The notes: a model not told the origin generated them from the sequence alone. Shown: positions 10,606 through 19,371, counted from the stretch's first letter. The stretch: 64,000 nucleotides of DNA from an uncultured Caulobacterales bacterium (GCA_947503715.1 CANNER010000004.1:62001-126000); one strand, 5' to 3'. Made by a program: numbers and translations.

Positions 10606-11396
10606 GACCAAAACTCTATCCAGCGGTCTTGACCGCCTTTGGGGTCGCCGTTTTGAGCGCCTGCACCGTCAAAAATACCGCACTGACCTCAGATCAAATC
10701 GTCAGCACATCGCTCTGCGCGGATAGCTACCTTCTCGCCATGCCGGACCTGCGCGACCGGATTGGGGCACTATCTTGGCAGTCGCGCAGTACACTCTCCC
10801 GCGCACCAGACACATTACAAGACTTACCGCAGGCGGGAGAGAATCTCGAACGCTTGATAACCTTTTCCGACGCGAAAATTATCGTTGGCCCAGGGCCGTC
10901 GCAGCTTCAATCTCCCGCTGTCAGTTTAACATGGGGCGAGAATTTCGAGACAGTTTGGACAAATTTTGAGGCGCTTTCAAAAACGCTAGAGGCCAGAAAC
11001 CCGTCTGACAGTTTAAAAGATCGTCTGAATAAAATTGATCGGTCTAAAACGCCACCCAAACTCCTCTATCTTAATCGTGCGGGCGGGACGGCGGGACCCG
11101 GTACATTTGTGAATGCGGTCTTTGAGGTCGTCGGTGGCGAAAACATTATCTCAACACCGGGTTGGCAAAGCCCCGATACGGAAAGCCTATTACAATTAAA
11201 TCCCGATATCATTGTCACGAGTTTCATGGCCTCAAATTATAAAGGTACGAATGACCGTGCCATCCGGCACGCCGCATTGGCAGAACGATTAGAGGCAGTT
11301 CCGCAGATAGATATTCCCGGCGCATTATGGCCCTGTGCAGGGCCGGGCCTTGTCGATGCGGCAGAGCTTTTATCTAAAGAATTGGCGAAGTTGTGA
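10602..11396 (+). CDS. ABC importer substrate-binding lipoprotein (siderophore/cobalamin type), probable CTG start
   Basis: About 264 residues of a helical-backbone metal receptor (FecB/BtuF-like). It has a lipoprotein signal with lipobox LSAC, then SLCADSYLLAMPDLRDRIGAL, LLQLNPDIIVTS and PCAGPGLVDAAELL, typical of this fold. No ATG, GTG or TTG gives a full signal peptide in this frame. The CTG at 10602 forms a CTGA overlap with the rfbA stop and yields a short basic start plus a hydrophobic stretch ending at the lipobox, so I take it as the start. The permease follows with a GTGA overlap. Ligand is unresolved between Fe-siderophore, haem and corrinoid. Confidence 0.82.
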   Translation: MRPKLYPAVLTAFGVAVLSACTVKNTALTSDQIVSTSLCADSYLLAMPDLRDRIGALSWQSRSTLSRAPDTLQDLPQAGENLERLITFSDAKIIVGPGPSQLQSPAVSLTWGENFETVWTNFEALSKTLEARNPSDSLKDRLNKIDRSKTPPKLLYLNRAGGTAGPGTFVNAVFEVVGGENIISTPGWQSPDTESLLQLNPDIIVTSFMASNYKGTNDRAIRHAALAERLEAVPQIDIPGALWPCAGPGLVDAAELLSKELAKL

Positions 11397-12361
11397 GCGC
11401 GCGGCTCTGGACGGTCTCTCTCGCGGGTTTGCTCATTCTCGTCAGCCTATTGAGTTTGATCATTGGCCCGACCGCGTTTTCAATCGCCGAAATCTCTAAT
11501 GGTCTGCTCGGCAGAGGCGACGCTAATATTCAAACCATCATGCAGGACATTCGCCTGCCGCGGGCCTTACTCGCCGCAATTGTCGGCGCGGGATTGGGCG
11601 CATCCGGCGCAGCCCTACAAGGCTTTACCCGCAACCCGCTTGCGGCCCCCGGACTCCTCGGGTTTTCAGCCTGCGCGGCTTTGGGGGCGGTTCTGGCGCT
11701 GTATTTTGATTTCAACGCACTCATCACGCCCGCCGCGATCGGACTGGCCCTATTGGGAGCCCTTGCAATGACGGGGTTCTCCCGCCGTAAGCCGGGCGCG
11801 TCGGGACTCGTCCTGGCGGGGATTGGGATTGGCGCGCTTGCGACAGCGGTGACGGGGCTCGTCATGAACCTCGCCCCTAATCCATGGGCGCTGTCGGAAC
11901 TCGTATATTGGTTAATGGGGTCGTTAAAAAACGCTGACCTGTTAGATGTCGCGATTAGCGGCCCTCTGACACTTGTTGGATTGACTTTACTCTGTCTCAG
12001 TGGTCCGGCCTTGCGCGTCCTGGGGCTTGGTGAAGAGACGGCACAAAGCCTCGGCATTTCCGTGGCTAGAACACAAGCTCTTATCGTCACGGGTTGTGCG
12101 CTTTGTATTGGCGCGGGCGTAGCAGTCGCAGGTGCGATTGGATTTGTCGGTCTATTTGTACCTCATATTTTGCGATTCCTAACCGGGCCTGATGAAGCGC
12201 GCCTCGTCCCCCTCTCCGCATTGGGCGGCGCAATCTTCCTCGTCATTGTGGACACGCTTATCAGGGCAACCTCCGGACCCGGCACCCCTCTCTATCTTGG
12301 CATTGTCACTTCATTGATCGGAGTTCCGTTCTTCCTTTGGTTGGCTTGGCGGCAGACATGA
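11393..12361 (+). CDS. FecCD/BtuC-type ABC transporter permease
   Basis: 322 residues and very hydrophobic, about nine to ten membrane spans. Family sequences include LPRALLAAIVGAGLGASGAALQGFTRNPLAAPGLLG and GAIGFVGLFVPHILRFLTGPD, which couples to the ATPase. It forms the inner-membrane channel of a type II importer for Fe-siderophores or cobalamin. It begins with GTG overlapping the stop of the binding protein and ends overlapping the ATPase ATG (ATGA), so the three genes are tightly coupled. Confidence 0.93.
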   Translation: MSARLWTVSLAGLLILVSLLSLIIGPTAFSIAEISNGLLGRGDANIQTIMQDIRLPRALLAAIVGAGLGASGAALQGFTRNPLAAPGLLGFSACAALGAVLALYFDFNALITPAAIGLALLGALAMTGFSRRKPGASGLVLAGIGIGALATAVTGLVMNLAPNPWALSELVYWLMGSLKNADLLDVAISGPLTLVGLTLLCLSGPALRVLGLGEETAQSLGISVARTQALIVTGCALCIGAGVAVAGAIGFVGLFVPHILRFLTGPDEARLVPLSALGGAIFLVIVDTLIRATSGPGTPLYLGIVTSLIGVPFFLWLAWRQT

Positions 12362-13071
12362 CGTTAGAATTAAATAATATACGCGTCGCTTATTCCGGCA
12401 AAACGGTCATACGGGGCATAACTGTAAAAGCACGAGCCGGAGAGTTAATCGCTCTGGTGGGACCGAACGGGTCGGGAAAATCATCCCTTCTTAAAGCTGT
12501 CACAGGTCTCATACCGCATGAAGGTCAGACGAACCTTCCACCAGATACGCGCACCCGCGCAAGCTCTTTGGCCTATCTTGCCCAAGACGCGACCGCACCT
12601 GTCCGCCGAAAAGTTAGAGATATTGTTGCGCTGGGCCGAACACCCCATATCGGGCCGCTTGGTAAACTAACCTCGAATGATGATGTGATCATTTCAGACA
12701 GTCTTTCACGCTGTGACATGAGCGAGTTTTCAGACCGGGAATTCGGTACACTTTCCGGAGGCGAACAAATGCGTGTCCATCTCGCGCGAACTTTTGCGAC
12801 ACAGGCACAAATTCTTCTTGCCGATGAGCCCGTCACAGCGCTTGACCCCTATTATCAACTCACAGTCATGGATGCTCTTCGCGGATATGCCGGAAAGCAC
12901 CGGACCGTCATCACCGCTTTACACGACCTCAACCTGGCGCGCAGATATGCAGACCGCATTTGGGTGATTCAAGACGGTATTCTCGTCAAAGATCACTTAC
13001 CCGATGAAGCTTTGGATATCGAGACCCTGGCACAGGTTTTCCGCATCACGCCCGACGGACAAAGTCTTTAA
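12358..13071 (+). CDS. ABC transporter ATP-binding protein, FecE/BtuD type
   Basis: 237 residues. Walker A GPNGSGKSS, the Q-loop in LAQDA, the signature LSGGEQMRVHLAR, Walker B ILLADEPVTALD and the switch His in ALHDLNLARRYAD are all intact, so it should be an active ATPase powering the preceding permease. The ATG at 12358 is chosen because upstream in-frame codons lie within the permease gene. The last four bases overlap the convergent HTH gene. Confidence 0.94.
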   Translation: MTLELNNIRVAYSGKTVIRGITVKARAGELIALVGPNGSGKSSLLKAVTGLIPHEGQTNLPPDTRTRASSLAYLAQDATAPVRRKVRDIVALGRTPHIGPLGKLTSNDDVIISDSLSRCDMSEFSDREFGTLSGGEQMRVHLARTFATQAQILLADEPVTALDPYYQLTVMDALRGYAGKHRTVITALHDLNLARRYADRIWVIQDGILVKDHLPDEALDIETLAQVFRITPDGQSL

Positions 13072-13259
13072 TTATCAGAAAATATCTCTTCAATTTTCAT
13101 TTCAAATAATCTGGCAATTTTAAACGCGAGCGGCAGGGACGGATCATATCGTCCCTTTTCTATCGCATTGACGGATTGGCGCGAGATATTGAGCTCATCT
13201 CCAAGCGCAGCTTGAGACCATCCTTTTTCGGCGCGTAATTCTTTTAAACGGTTTTCCAT
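13068..13259 (-). CDS. small XRE-family HTH regulator
   Basis: A 63-residue single-domain protein, essentially one Cro/CI-type helix-turn-helix: RLKELRAEKGWSQAALGDELNISRQSVNAIEKG. Members of this small family usually repress their own operon and often sit beside a small membrane protein, as here with the four-TM gene 12 bases upstream. The paired inverted and direct repeats at 13695-13747 are the likely operator. The gene converges on the ABC ATPase with a four-base overlap. Confidence 0.9.
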   Translation of the reverse strand: MENRLKELRAEKGWSQAALGDELNISRQSVNAIEKGRYDPSLPLAFKIARLFEMKIEEIFSDN

Positions 13260-13271
13260 ATCGATAACCGC

Positions 13272-13676
13272 CTATTTCAAACCCATGTGACGCGCCGGAC
13301 CAAAGCATGACGAGAGGCCCAAGGAGACAAAAAATACGGGGAATATCCAAAATATGGGGACATGTGGTACGTCATCCACAAGCAATTCGATTAATCCCCA
13401 GACGCCGCTAAAAGCTAAGACAGCAAATGTCGCCACGACAAAACTCTGCGTAAAGAAGTAGCGCTGGGCCTCATCGACACATCTCACAAACTGCCAGATT
13501 GTGTGAAGCATATATAAAACGAATAATCCTGGAATTAAGCTCAATGCGATTTGCGCCGAGAGTGGCAGCGCCGTTGATTTGAGTGCCAAACTGACCCCGA
13601 TCATAGCGCCAGCATATCCGAGTGATCCTCCCAAAATGCCAAACATATAGCGTCTTAAATGCGTTTTTGCTGACAT
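13272..13676 (-). CDS. four-TM membrane protein paired with HTH regulator
   Basis: 134 residues with four hydrophobic segments (roughly residues 10-30, 40-62, 75-97 and 105-125), short loops and a basic N-terminus. No catalytic motif is visible. A strong ribosome site (AAAGGAG) lies seven bases before the ATG. It is transcribed just ahead of the XRE regulator, a common arrangement for small regulator/membrane-protein modules. I cannot assign a function; a sensor or stress-response role is only a guess. Confidence 0.75.
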   Translation of the reverse strand: MSAKTHLRRYMFGILGGSLGYAGAMIGVSLALKSTALPLSAQIALSLIPGLFVLYMLHTIWQFVRCVDEAQRYFFTQSFVVATFAVLAFSGVWGLIELLVDDVPHVPIFWIFPVFFVSLGLSSCFGPARHMGLK

Positions 13677-13694
13677 GACTATTCTCCTTTTTAT

Positions 13695-13757
13695 GTAAAG
13701 CGTCCTTTACTTAGTCAAGCACACTTTACATGTCAAGCAAGCTTTCCATTTTATAAT
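13695..13757. promoter_or_regulatory. repeat-rich shared operator/promoter region
   Basis: GTAAAG-CGTC-CTTTAC (13695-13710) is a perfect inverted repeat. GTCAAGC occurs at 13714-13720 and 13732-13738, and CTTTAC/CTTTCC at 13705, 13724 and 13742, giving an 18-19 base period. On the minus strand, TTGACA (13736-13731) with a 17-base spacer leads to a weak -10 at 13713-13708. On the plus strand, a perfect TATAAT lies at 13752-13757 facing the radical SAM gene. The small HTH protein is the obvious candidate to bind here. Confidence 0.6.
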
Positions 13758-13815
13758 TACGGTCTTTAACGCATTCTTATATGACATGGTTCGGTTGGCT
13801 CGCTACGATAACAAG

Positions 13816-14757
13816 ATGACTATTGTGATTGATCCGGCGAAGTTCAAAGACCCTCTTATCACCGCCAAAGGTGAAAAGCGGGCAAAGGTATTCTTCAAAC
13901 AGCTCGACACGCTCTGGTTCAACACGGGATCACAATGTAATATTGAATGTGCGAATTGTTATATTGCGAGTTCCCCCACCGCTGATCATTTCATCTATCT
14001 AACACCGGAAGATATGGCCCCTTATCTGGATGAAATAGACGCTCTGGATATGGGTAAAATCGAAATCGGTTTTACAGGCGGCGAGCCTTACTTGAACCCG
14101 TATATCATCCGTCTATCGGAAATGGCATTGGAACGGGGGCATTCTCTACTCGTTCTCACAAATGCGATGAAACCGATGATGCGGCCACGGGTACAGTCTG
14201 GACTTTTGGATATACAACACCGCTTTCCGGGGAAGATGACACTGCGCGTCAGCCTCGATCATTTCACGAGACAGGGCCATGATGCGGAACGTGGGGACGG
14301 AAGTTACGACATTGCGCTAGAAGGACTTCGCTGGCTGACAGATAATGGGTTTGATTTGCATATTGCCGGACGCGCAACATTTTCAGAATCAGACGTCGCT
14401 GCACGCGCGGGATATGCAAAACTCATTGAAGAGCACGGTTGGAAAATCGATGCATCAAATCCAGCCCATGTCATGTTATTCCCGGAGATGGATGACACCA
14501 TGGACGTACCGGAAATCACGACAGCCTGTTGGGGTATTTTGGACATCCACCCTGATAGTCTGATGTGCAGTCATTCGCGGATGGTTGTAAGACGGAAAGG
14601 CGAAGCCCGCCCCGTTATCCTTGCCTGCACTCTGCTGTGGGATGACTCGCAATTCGAGATGGGCAAAACGCTTTCACAAAGCCTCGGACCCGTGGCCCTC
14701 AACCATCCGCATTGCGCAAAGTTCTGCGTATTAGGCGGAGCGAGCTGCTCCGCCTAA
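13816..14757 (+). CDS. radical SAM protein of unknown function
   Basis: About 313 residues, or 323 if the in-frame ATG at 13786 is used; neither start has a clear ribosome site. CNIECANC is the CxxxCxxC motif for the SAM-cleaving 4Fe-4S cluster, and FTGGEPYLNPYI is the GGE motif. The C-terminal part has further cysteines (CWGIL, CSHSR, ACTLL and the closing CAKFCVLGGASCSA), consistent with an auxiliary cluster. I believe this is a conserved alphaproteobacterial family, but no reaction is known to me. It is divergent from the HTH/membrane pair and alone in its orientation. Confidence 0.85.
   Translation: MTIVIDPAKFKDPLITAKGEKRAKVFFKQLDTLWFNTGSQCNIECANCYIASSPTADHFIYLTPEDMAPYLDEIDALDMGKIEIGFTGGEPYLNPYIIRLSEMALERGHSLLVLTNAMKPMMRPRVQSGLLDIQHRFPGKMTLRVSLDHFTRQGHDAERGDGSYDIALEGLRWLTDNGFDLHIAGRATFSESDVAARAGYAKLIEEHGWKIDASNPAHVMLFPEMDDTMDVPEITTACWGILDIHPDSLMCSHSRMVVRRKGEARPVILACTLLWDDSQFEMGKTLSQSLGPVALNHPHCAKFCVLGGASCSA
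14731..14757. terminator. hairpin overlapping the end of the radical SAM gene
   Basis: TTAGGCGGAGC (14731-14741) and GCTCCGCCTAA (14747-14757) form a perfect 11-bp stem with loop GAGCT. It ends exactly at the TAA stop of the radical SAM gene and lies three bases beyond the stop of the convergent S9 peptidase. It probably ends transcription in one or both directions, although T-runs are weak (TCCTTATTT on the plus side). Confidence 0.65.
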
Positions 14758-14760
14758 TCC

Positions 14761-16719
14761 TTATTTCGCCATAAATTCAGATTCGCCGTTCACCTTGATA
14801 AGGAACTTATCAAGGCCTTCGAAAAAGGCTTCGCGGTTTTCCTGACGTGAGAGGTAATGATCCTCATCATCAAATTCCATATAGGTCCCGTCAACACCCG
14901 CCTTTTCCAAGGCTTTCTTCATCTTCTTATATTGATCAAAGTGAACATTAATATCCGAGTCGCCATGCGCCAGAAAAACGGGGACTTTGATATCGTCCGC
15001 CCGTTGCGTCGGCGAATTCGCTTTGCGGGTCTCTTTGTCATCCATGGCCTCACCAAAAAATGTTTTGGCGGCATTTTTGCCCCCGCGATATTTCGCGAGA
15101 TCACGTTTCGCATCCGCAATATCAGTGAGAGCCGCCATTGCGATGACGCAACTATAACGATTTTCCACATCTTTCGCCGCACCCATCAAGGCCGCATAAC
15201 CACCATAGGACCAACCGGCGATACAGGTTCGGTCCGGATCAGCATATCCTTTTTTAAATAGGTATTTCGTCGCGTCCTCGACATCTTCCTGCATGACAAT
15301 CCAATTGTTTCGTCCGGCCTCTTCAAAAGATTTCCCATATCCGTCAGAGCCTCGGAAGTTCATCTGCATGACCCCATAACCGCGAGAGGCGAAAAACTGT
15401 GCAAAATAGTCAAATCGCTTCGCATCACGTCCATAGGGGCCGCCATGAGGCAGAATAATAAAGGGCAGGTTCTTAAACTGCGCCTGCGTGGTCACAGTCA
15501 CGGGCATCGTAATATAGGCCGGAATTTTTTGACCATCCCTTGCCGTATAAGACGCCGCCACAACGCTCCCCATATCGGCAGCTTCAAGACCGTTATATTG
15601 CCGGCCAACCAACCGCACATTTTCGTCACCGCTGGAATACATAAACAGACCGCCCGGTTCATATGCCGTACTCATTCTCACAATGAGGGTCCGGTAATCG
15701 TCCGTTTGATCAACAAACCTAACCGAATAATCAGGATATTTCGCGCGCAGTTCATCAATGAGGGTAGAATATTCGCCCAAGAGCTCAGTCTCGACTTCGT
15801 CGGCTATATATTTAGCCCCGATCACAGTTTCGCCGTCCGTACTGACGACGACGCCCGAGGCATCATAATCATCATTATGGAATAATTCGCGCGTCACTTT
15901 CTTCTCAACAAGGTCATATATATAGAGCCCGAGTGTATCGCGGCCATTATAGCGCCCGACAATCAATTCTCTTCCGTCACTTAAAATACCAAAAATCGGC
16001 GTGTCGGCTTCGAGACCGGGATATTCGTAATCAGTTTCCCATTTCTCTGTGAGCGGATCAAAAATTCTCATCCGGTCCTTGCCACTATCGGTTTCGCCTA
16101 TACCGATACGCAAAACGCCATTATCATCTGTCACCCAACGGTTAATCCCGTTCACACCGCTCTTTATGCGTCGATCTCGGCCATTCTCCACTTTGACTTT
16201 ATAGACGTCGGGATAGGGATTAAATTCTTCTTCCGAATAGGCCATCAGAATATGGTCCGAGTCATCCTCCAACCAATCCACGACGCGATTATTAAACTGT
16301 CGAAACATATTACGGGGTTTGATAACCAATCGGCCTTTTTCATCGCCTGACACATCCTGTGTGTAGAGATAGCCAATCATAAACGGTGTATCGCGATAGG
16401 ATTCAAGTTTCGCGACGGAAACAACAAAGCGATCATTATTTATCCAACGGATATATTCAGGTCTGATATCTTCCCCGAGGGCGAGGACGGTCGGCTTAAC
16501 GGTAAGATCATCGATCACACTCGTATAAACAAAATAATTACCACCTTGATTGGAAATCACGCCGATTCGTTTCCCATCTGGCGACAAATCCGCGTCTAAC
16601 GAGACCGGCAATTCACCAAAGGCTTTGGCAGGCGGCGCCGCGTAGGTTGCAGAGGAGAGCGCGCCAAACAAAGATGAAGCAGCCACAAAGATGACGACGT
16701 TAAAAAATGAAATGCGCAT
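14761..16719 (-). CDS. S9 family (prolyl oligopeptidase-type) peptidase, exported
   Basis: 652 residues. An N-terminal signal peptide (hydrophobic residues about 4-27, cleavage near TYAAP) suggests periplasmic location. The N-terminal half is a beta-propeller-like region with repeated D-x-R and DG motifs. The C-terminal half is the alpha/beta-hydrolase domain with nucleophile Ser near 503 in GWSYGGYAAL, Asp near 587 in HGDSDINVHF and His near 619 in DEDHYL. HGGPYGRD forms the oxyanion region. It probably cleaves short peptides or acyl-aminoacyl peptides during amino-acid scavenging. It stands alone in its operon. Confidence 0.92.
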   Translation of the reverse strand: MRISFFNVVIFVAASSLFGALSSATYAAPPAKAFGELPVSLDADLSPDGKRIGVISNQGGNYFVYTSVIDDLTVKPTVLALGEDIRPEYIRWINNDRFVVSVAKLESYRDTPFMIGYLYTQDVSGDEKGRLVIKPRNMFRQFNNRVVDWLEDDSDHILMAYSEEEFNPYPDVYKVKVENGRDRRIKSGVNGINRWVTDDNGVLRIGIGETDSGKDRMRIFDPLTEKWETDYEYPGLEADTPIFGILSDGRELIVGRYNGRDTLGLYIYDLVEKKVTRELFHNDDYDASGVVVSTDGETVIGAKYIADEVETELLGEYSTLIDELRAKYPDYSVRFVDQTDDYRTLIVRMSTAYEPGGLFMYSSGDENVRLVGRQYNGLEAADMGSVVAASYTARDGQKIPAYITMPVTVTTQAQFKNLPFIILPHGGPYGRDAKRFDYFAQFFASRGYGVMQMNFRGSDGYGKSFEEAGRNNWIVMQEDVEDATKYLFKKGYADPDRTCIAGWSYGGYAALMGAAKDVENRYSCVIAMAALTDIADAKRDLAKYRGGKNAAKTFFGEAMDDKETRKANSPTQRADDIKVPVFLAHGDSDINVHFDQYKKMKKALEKAGVDGTYMEFDDEDHYLSRQENREAFFEGLDKFLIKVNGESEFMAK

Positions 16720-16875
16720 AACCCAACCCTAATGAATGTTTCGAACTATGAGGAACTATGAGGGATGAAATCCAAACCGCAACTTATTCAGCTGACATTT
16801 TTCTTAAGTCTTGATTTTGTTCAGAAGGATAATTGAAATTTGAAGACGTAAACGTTGAATTTAATATTAGTTAAA

Positions 16876-17898
16876 TCAGACCTGCGAAAAATGTTTCGAC
16901 AATCGTAATCCTTGCGCCTGATAGTGACTGCCCTGATCGCCATAAAGCGTGTCCGGTATGGCCGACATGGTTTCAAAGACAAGCTTTGCGACGGGTTGTC
17001 CGTGTCGTAGAAGAAAGGGGACATCTCGGCCGCGGACTTCCAAGACCGCGCGACTGCCAGCACCGCCTTGTTTGGCTACACCAAAACCGGGATCAAAGAA
17101 TCCGGCATAATGCGCCCGGAATTCGCCAATTTCGGGCGCAATGGGGGCCATTTCAGCGGCTTGATCAATCGGGATTTCAACGGATTCGCGACTTGCGAGA
17201 ATATAAAATTCCTCAGGATCCAGAACTAACTGCCCTTGCGGCGCACGTAAGGGGGCCCAGAAATCCTCTGGCGCATGTGCGCCAAGACCGCGTAAATCCA
17301 CCATGCCCGAATGACGCCGCGCGCGGTAGCCGATAACCGCTCCGGGACCGTCACCTTCCAGATCAATACTGACATGTTGCGTGCGTAACGCTTTATGAGC
17401 CCCGCGTCGAAATCGAATCTGTCCGAGACGATCACCGGGACGGACGAGAACCGGGAATGTACGCGGCGCGACCTCCATGTAAAGCGGTCCGGAATATCCA
17501 GCCGGAATATGATCGAATAATTCTCCGCCATCGCAAATGACACGGGTGAAGACATCCAGTCGACCGGTCGAACTTTTCGGATTTGCCAATCCCTCGACAT
17601 CTTCCGGTAGGTTCAAACTCTCGCAAAGCGGGAGTAAATAAACGCATCCCGTTTCCAGAACCGCGCCACCGTTCAAGTCGATTTCGTGCATTTTGACGAA
17701 ATCCAGGCTCTCGCGAACCGTGCGATCGCGTCCCGGCAGAAAACTGGCACGCAAACGATAAGCAGTTCCGCCGAGGCATAAATCCAGGCTTGCAGGCTGA
17801 ACCGAGGGCGGATGAGCCGGGTCGGTTTTCAGACCCGTAATACGCCCCTGCGCAACGAAGTCAGCAATGTCCTGTTGGGGGAGAATTCCGTAGCTCAT
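16876..17898 (-). CDS. dcd: 2'-deoxycytidine 5'-triphosphate deaminase (long alphaproteobacterial form)
   Basis: 340 residues, roughly twice the Escherichia coli Dcd, as is usual for the alphaproteobacterial two-domain type. It makes dUTP from dCTP for dTMP synthesis. Supporting sequences are VQPASLDLCLGGTAYRLRA, GLANPKSSTGRLDVFTRVICDGG and YMEVAPRTFPVLVRPGDRLGQIRFRRG, followed by a second half with similar strands (HYAGFFDPGFG). It complements the dut gene at 25055. The ATG at 17898 is the only reasonable start. Downstream is a 156-bp gap before the S9 peptidase. Confidence 0.9.
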   Translation of the reverse strand: MSYGILPQQDIADFVAQGRITGLKTDPAHPPSVQPASLDLCLGGTAYRLRASFLPGRDRTVRESLDFVKMHEIDLNGGAVLETGCVYLLPLCESLNLPEDVEGLANPKSSTGRLDVFTRVICDGGELFDHIPAGYSGPLYMEVAPRTFPVLVRPGDRLGQIRFRRGAHKALRTQHVSIDLEGDGPGAVIGYRARRHSGMVDLRGLGAHAPEDFWAPLRAPQGQLVLDPEEFYILASRESVEIPIDQAAEMAPIAPEIGEFRAHYAGFFDPGFGVAKQGGAGSRAVLEVRGRDVPFLLRHGQPVAKLVFETMSAIPDTLYGDQGSHYQAQGLRLSKHFSQV

Positions 17899-18091
17899 GC
17901 GGGCAAGCTACCCTTTTCTATGTGATGTGCAACGGGTTCGACCACAAATCTGTACATGAGTTTTCCCTGTTTTGAATCCTGTATTCACTGGGGAAAGTCC
18001 TTGCAGGTGCGACATTCTTTCGTCACGGTCACGATAGAGAGAGACTGGTTTTGTGGGAAAACCTGAAAAATCGTGACGAACGGGAGTGGGC

Positions 18092-18541
18092 GTGCGAGAG
18101 AGAGAACAACATAGCGAGGACGAATTACCGTCCATTCAGGGGTTTCCCCTCTACGAACACCGCACGGACGGTGTAATTGTCCGCGTTGAGCCGGAATTTC
18201 TGGCCGATCAATCTAATCCTTCCGATTCGCGCTTCATTTGGGCCTATACGGTCGAAATTGATAATCAGAGCGGACGCGACCTCACCGTTGTCGAACGATT
18301 CTGGCAGATTGCGGATAGTCGCGGTCAAGTTCACGAAGTCCGGGGGTCCGGCGTTGTCGGTGAACGTCCCGTCGTGAAATCCGGCGAAGTGTTCCGCTAC
18401 ACATCCGGTGCGCCGCTGACGGCGCCATCCGGCATGATGCGCGGGTCTTACACGGTCAAAGATGATCAGGGTGAGAGCTTTGACATCACCGTCCCGACAT
18501 TCTTATTGGACAGCCCGCATGAAGGTTTGGTGTTGAATTAA
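18092..18541 (+). CDS. apaG: ApaG family protein
   Basis: 149 residues, immunoglobulin-like fold. The family sequence runs RFIWAYTVEIDNQSGRDLTVVERFWQIAD, VRGSGVVGERPVVKSGEVFRYTSGAPL and GMMRGSYTV. ApaG mutants in enterics affect cobalt resistance and diadenosine tetraphosphate levels; the biochemical role remains unclear. There are two in-frame GTG codons, 18086 and 18092. I prefer 18092 because GGAG lies five bases before it. It converges on the SDR gene with a four-base overlap. Confidence 0.92.
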   Translation: MREREQHSEDELPSIQGFPLYEHRTDGVIVRVEPEFLADQSNPSDSRFIWAYTVEIDNQSGRDLTVVERFWQIADSRGQVHEVRGSGVVGERPVVKSGEVFRYTSGAPLTAPSGMMRGSYTVKDDQGESFDITVPTFLLDSPHEGLVLN

Positions 18542-19371
18542 TTCGACGCGCCGAGGGCTTTACCTTTTGTGTATTTCGCCAAAATTTTTTGATAGCTGAC
18601 AGGCATCAGGCGTTGTAGAAAACTTGCAATCTTTGCGTCTGAGCCGACGACAATACGTTTCTTCCGTTTTGCCGTTCCGGCAAGAATAATCTGCACGGCT
18701 TTATCGACGGGGGTGATTGCAAGGTCATCAAAGTCAGCGTCCAGCTCGGACTTGCTCGTCCCATCCGGCATATGATCTACGACCGCATTTCGCGCGACAT
18801 TGGTCTGTACACCACCGGGATGTACGCAACACACGCCAACACCGGTTTCCGCCTCTTCCATCTCCAATGCGAGCGTTTCTGTAAATCCGCGTACAGCAAA
18901 TTTCGACGCGCAATAATGGGCTTGCCCATGATAGGCGATAAAACCGAAGAGCGAGGATATGTTCGTCACGACGCCTTTGGTTTGAATTAAATGAGGCAGA
19001 AACCCTTTTGTCATCCGCACCACGCCCCAAAAATTGACGTCTATAATCTGTTCCATCGACTCGAGCGGTGTGTTCATCACATCACCCACCCGCGTCATAC
19101 CCGCATTATTGAATACAAAATCGGCCGGTCCCAAGGCCGCTTCCACTTTGGCAGGATATGCGGCGATGGCAGCCTTGTCGGAGACATCCAGCACATCCAC
19201 CAAAATCCGGTTACCGGCTCCAACCATCGATTTCGTCTCTTCCAACCCCGTTTCGTTCACGTCGGAGATTGCAAGAACTGCACCCTGCGCAGCCAATTGC
19301 AACGCAAGTTCGCGCCCCATGCCCGAAGCCGCACCTGTAATGACGCAGACTTTATCTTTAAAAACACTCAT
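18538..19371 (-). CDS. SDR family oxidoreductase
   Basis: 277 residues, a classical short-chain dehydrogenase. The cofactor loop is TGAASGMGRE, the structural NNAG is present, and the catalytic Ser near 139, Tyr153 and Lys157 (YCASK) are intact. Acidic Asp37 after the second strand suggests NAD rather than NADP, which is inference. CVHPGGVQTNVAR follows the active site. It is translated downstream of the flavin monooxygenase with an ATGA overlap; SDR and BVMO-type genes often pair in oxidation of alcohols and ketones. Substrate unknown. Confidence 0.9.
   Translation of the reverse strand: MSVFKDKVCVITGAASGMGRELALQLAAQGAVLAISDVNETGLEETKSMVGAGNRILVDVLDVSDKAAIAAYPAKVEAALGPADFVFNNAGMTRVGDVMNTPLESMEQIIDVNFWGVVRMTKGFLPHLIQTKGVVTNISSLFGFIAYHGQAHYCASKFAVRGFTETLALEMEEAETGVGVCCVHPGGVQTNVARNAVVDHMPDGTSKSELDADFDDLAITPVDKAVQIILAGTAKRKKRIVVGSDAKIASFLQRLMPVSYQKILAKYTKGKALGASN

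Noticed and set aside
13690-13718. A second promoter (TTGACT, 17 bases, CATAAA) for the four-TM gene
   Set aside because: Its predicted start would fall after the strong AAAGGAG ribosome site, leaving that site untranscribed, so the upstream TTGACA promoter is preferred.
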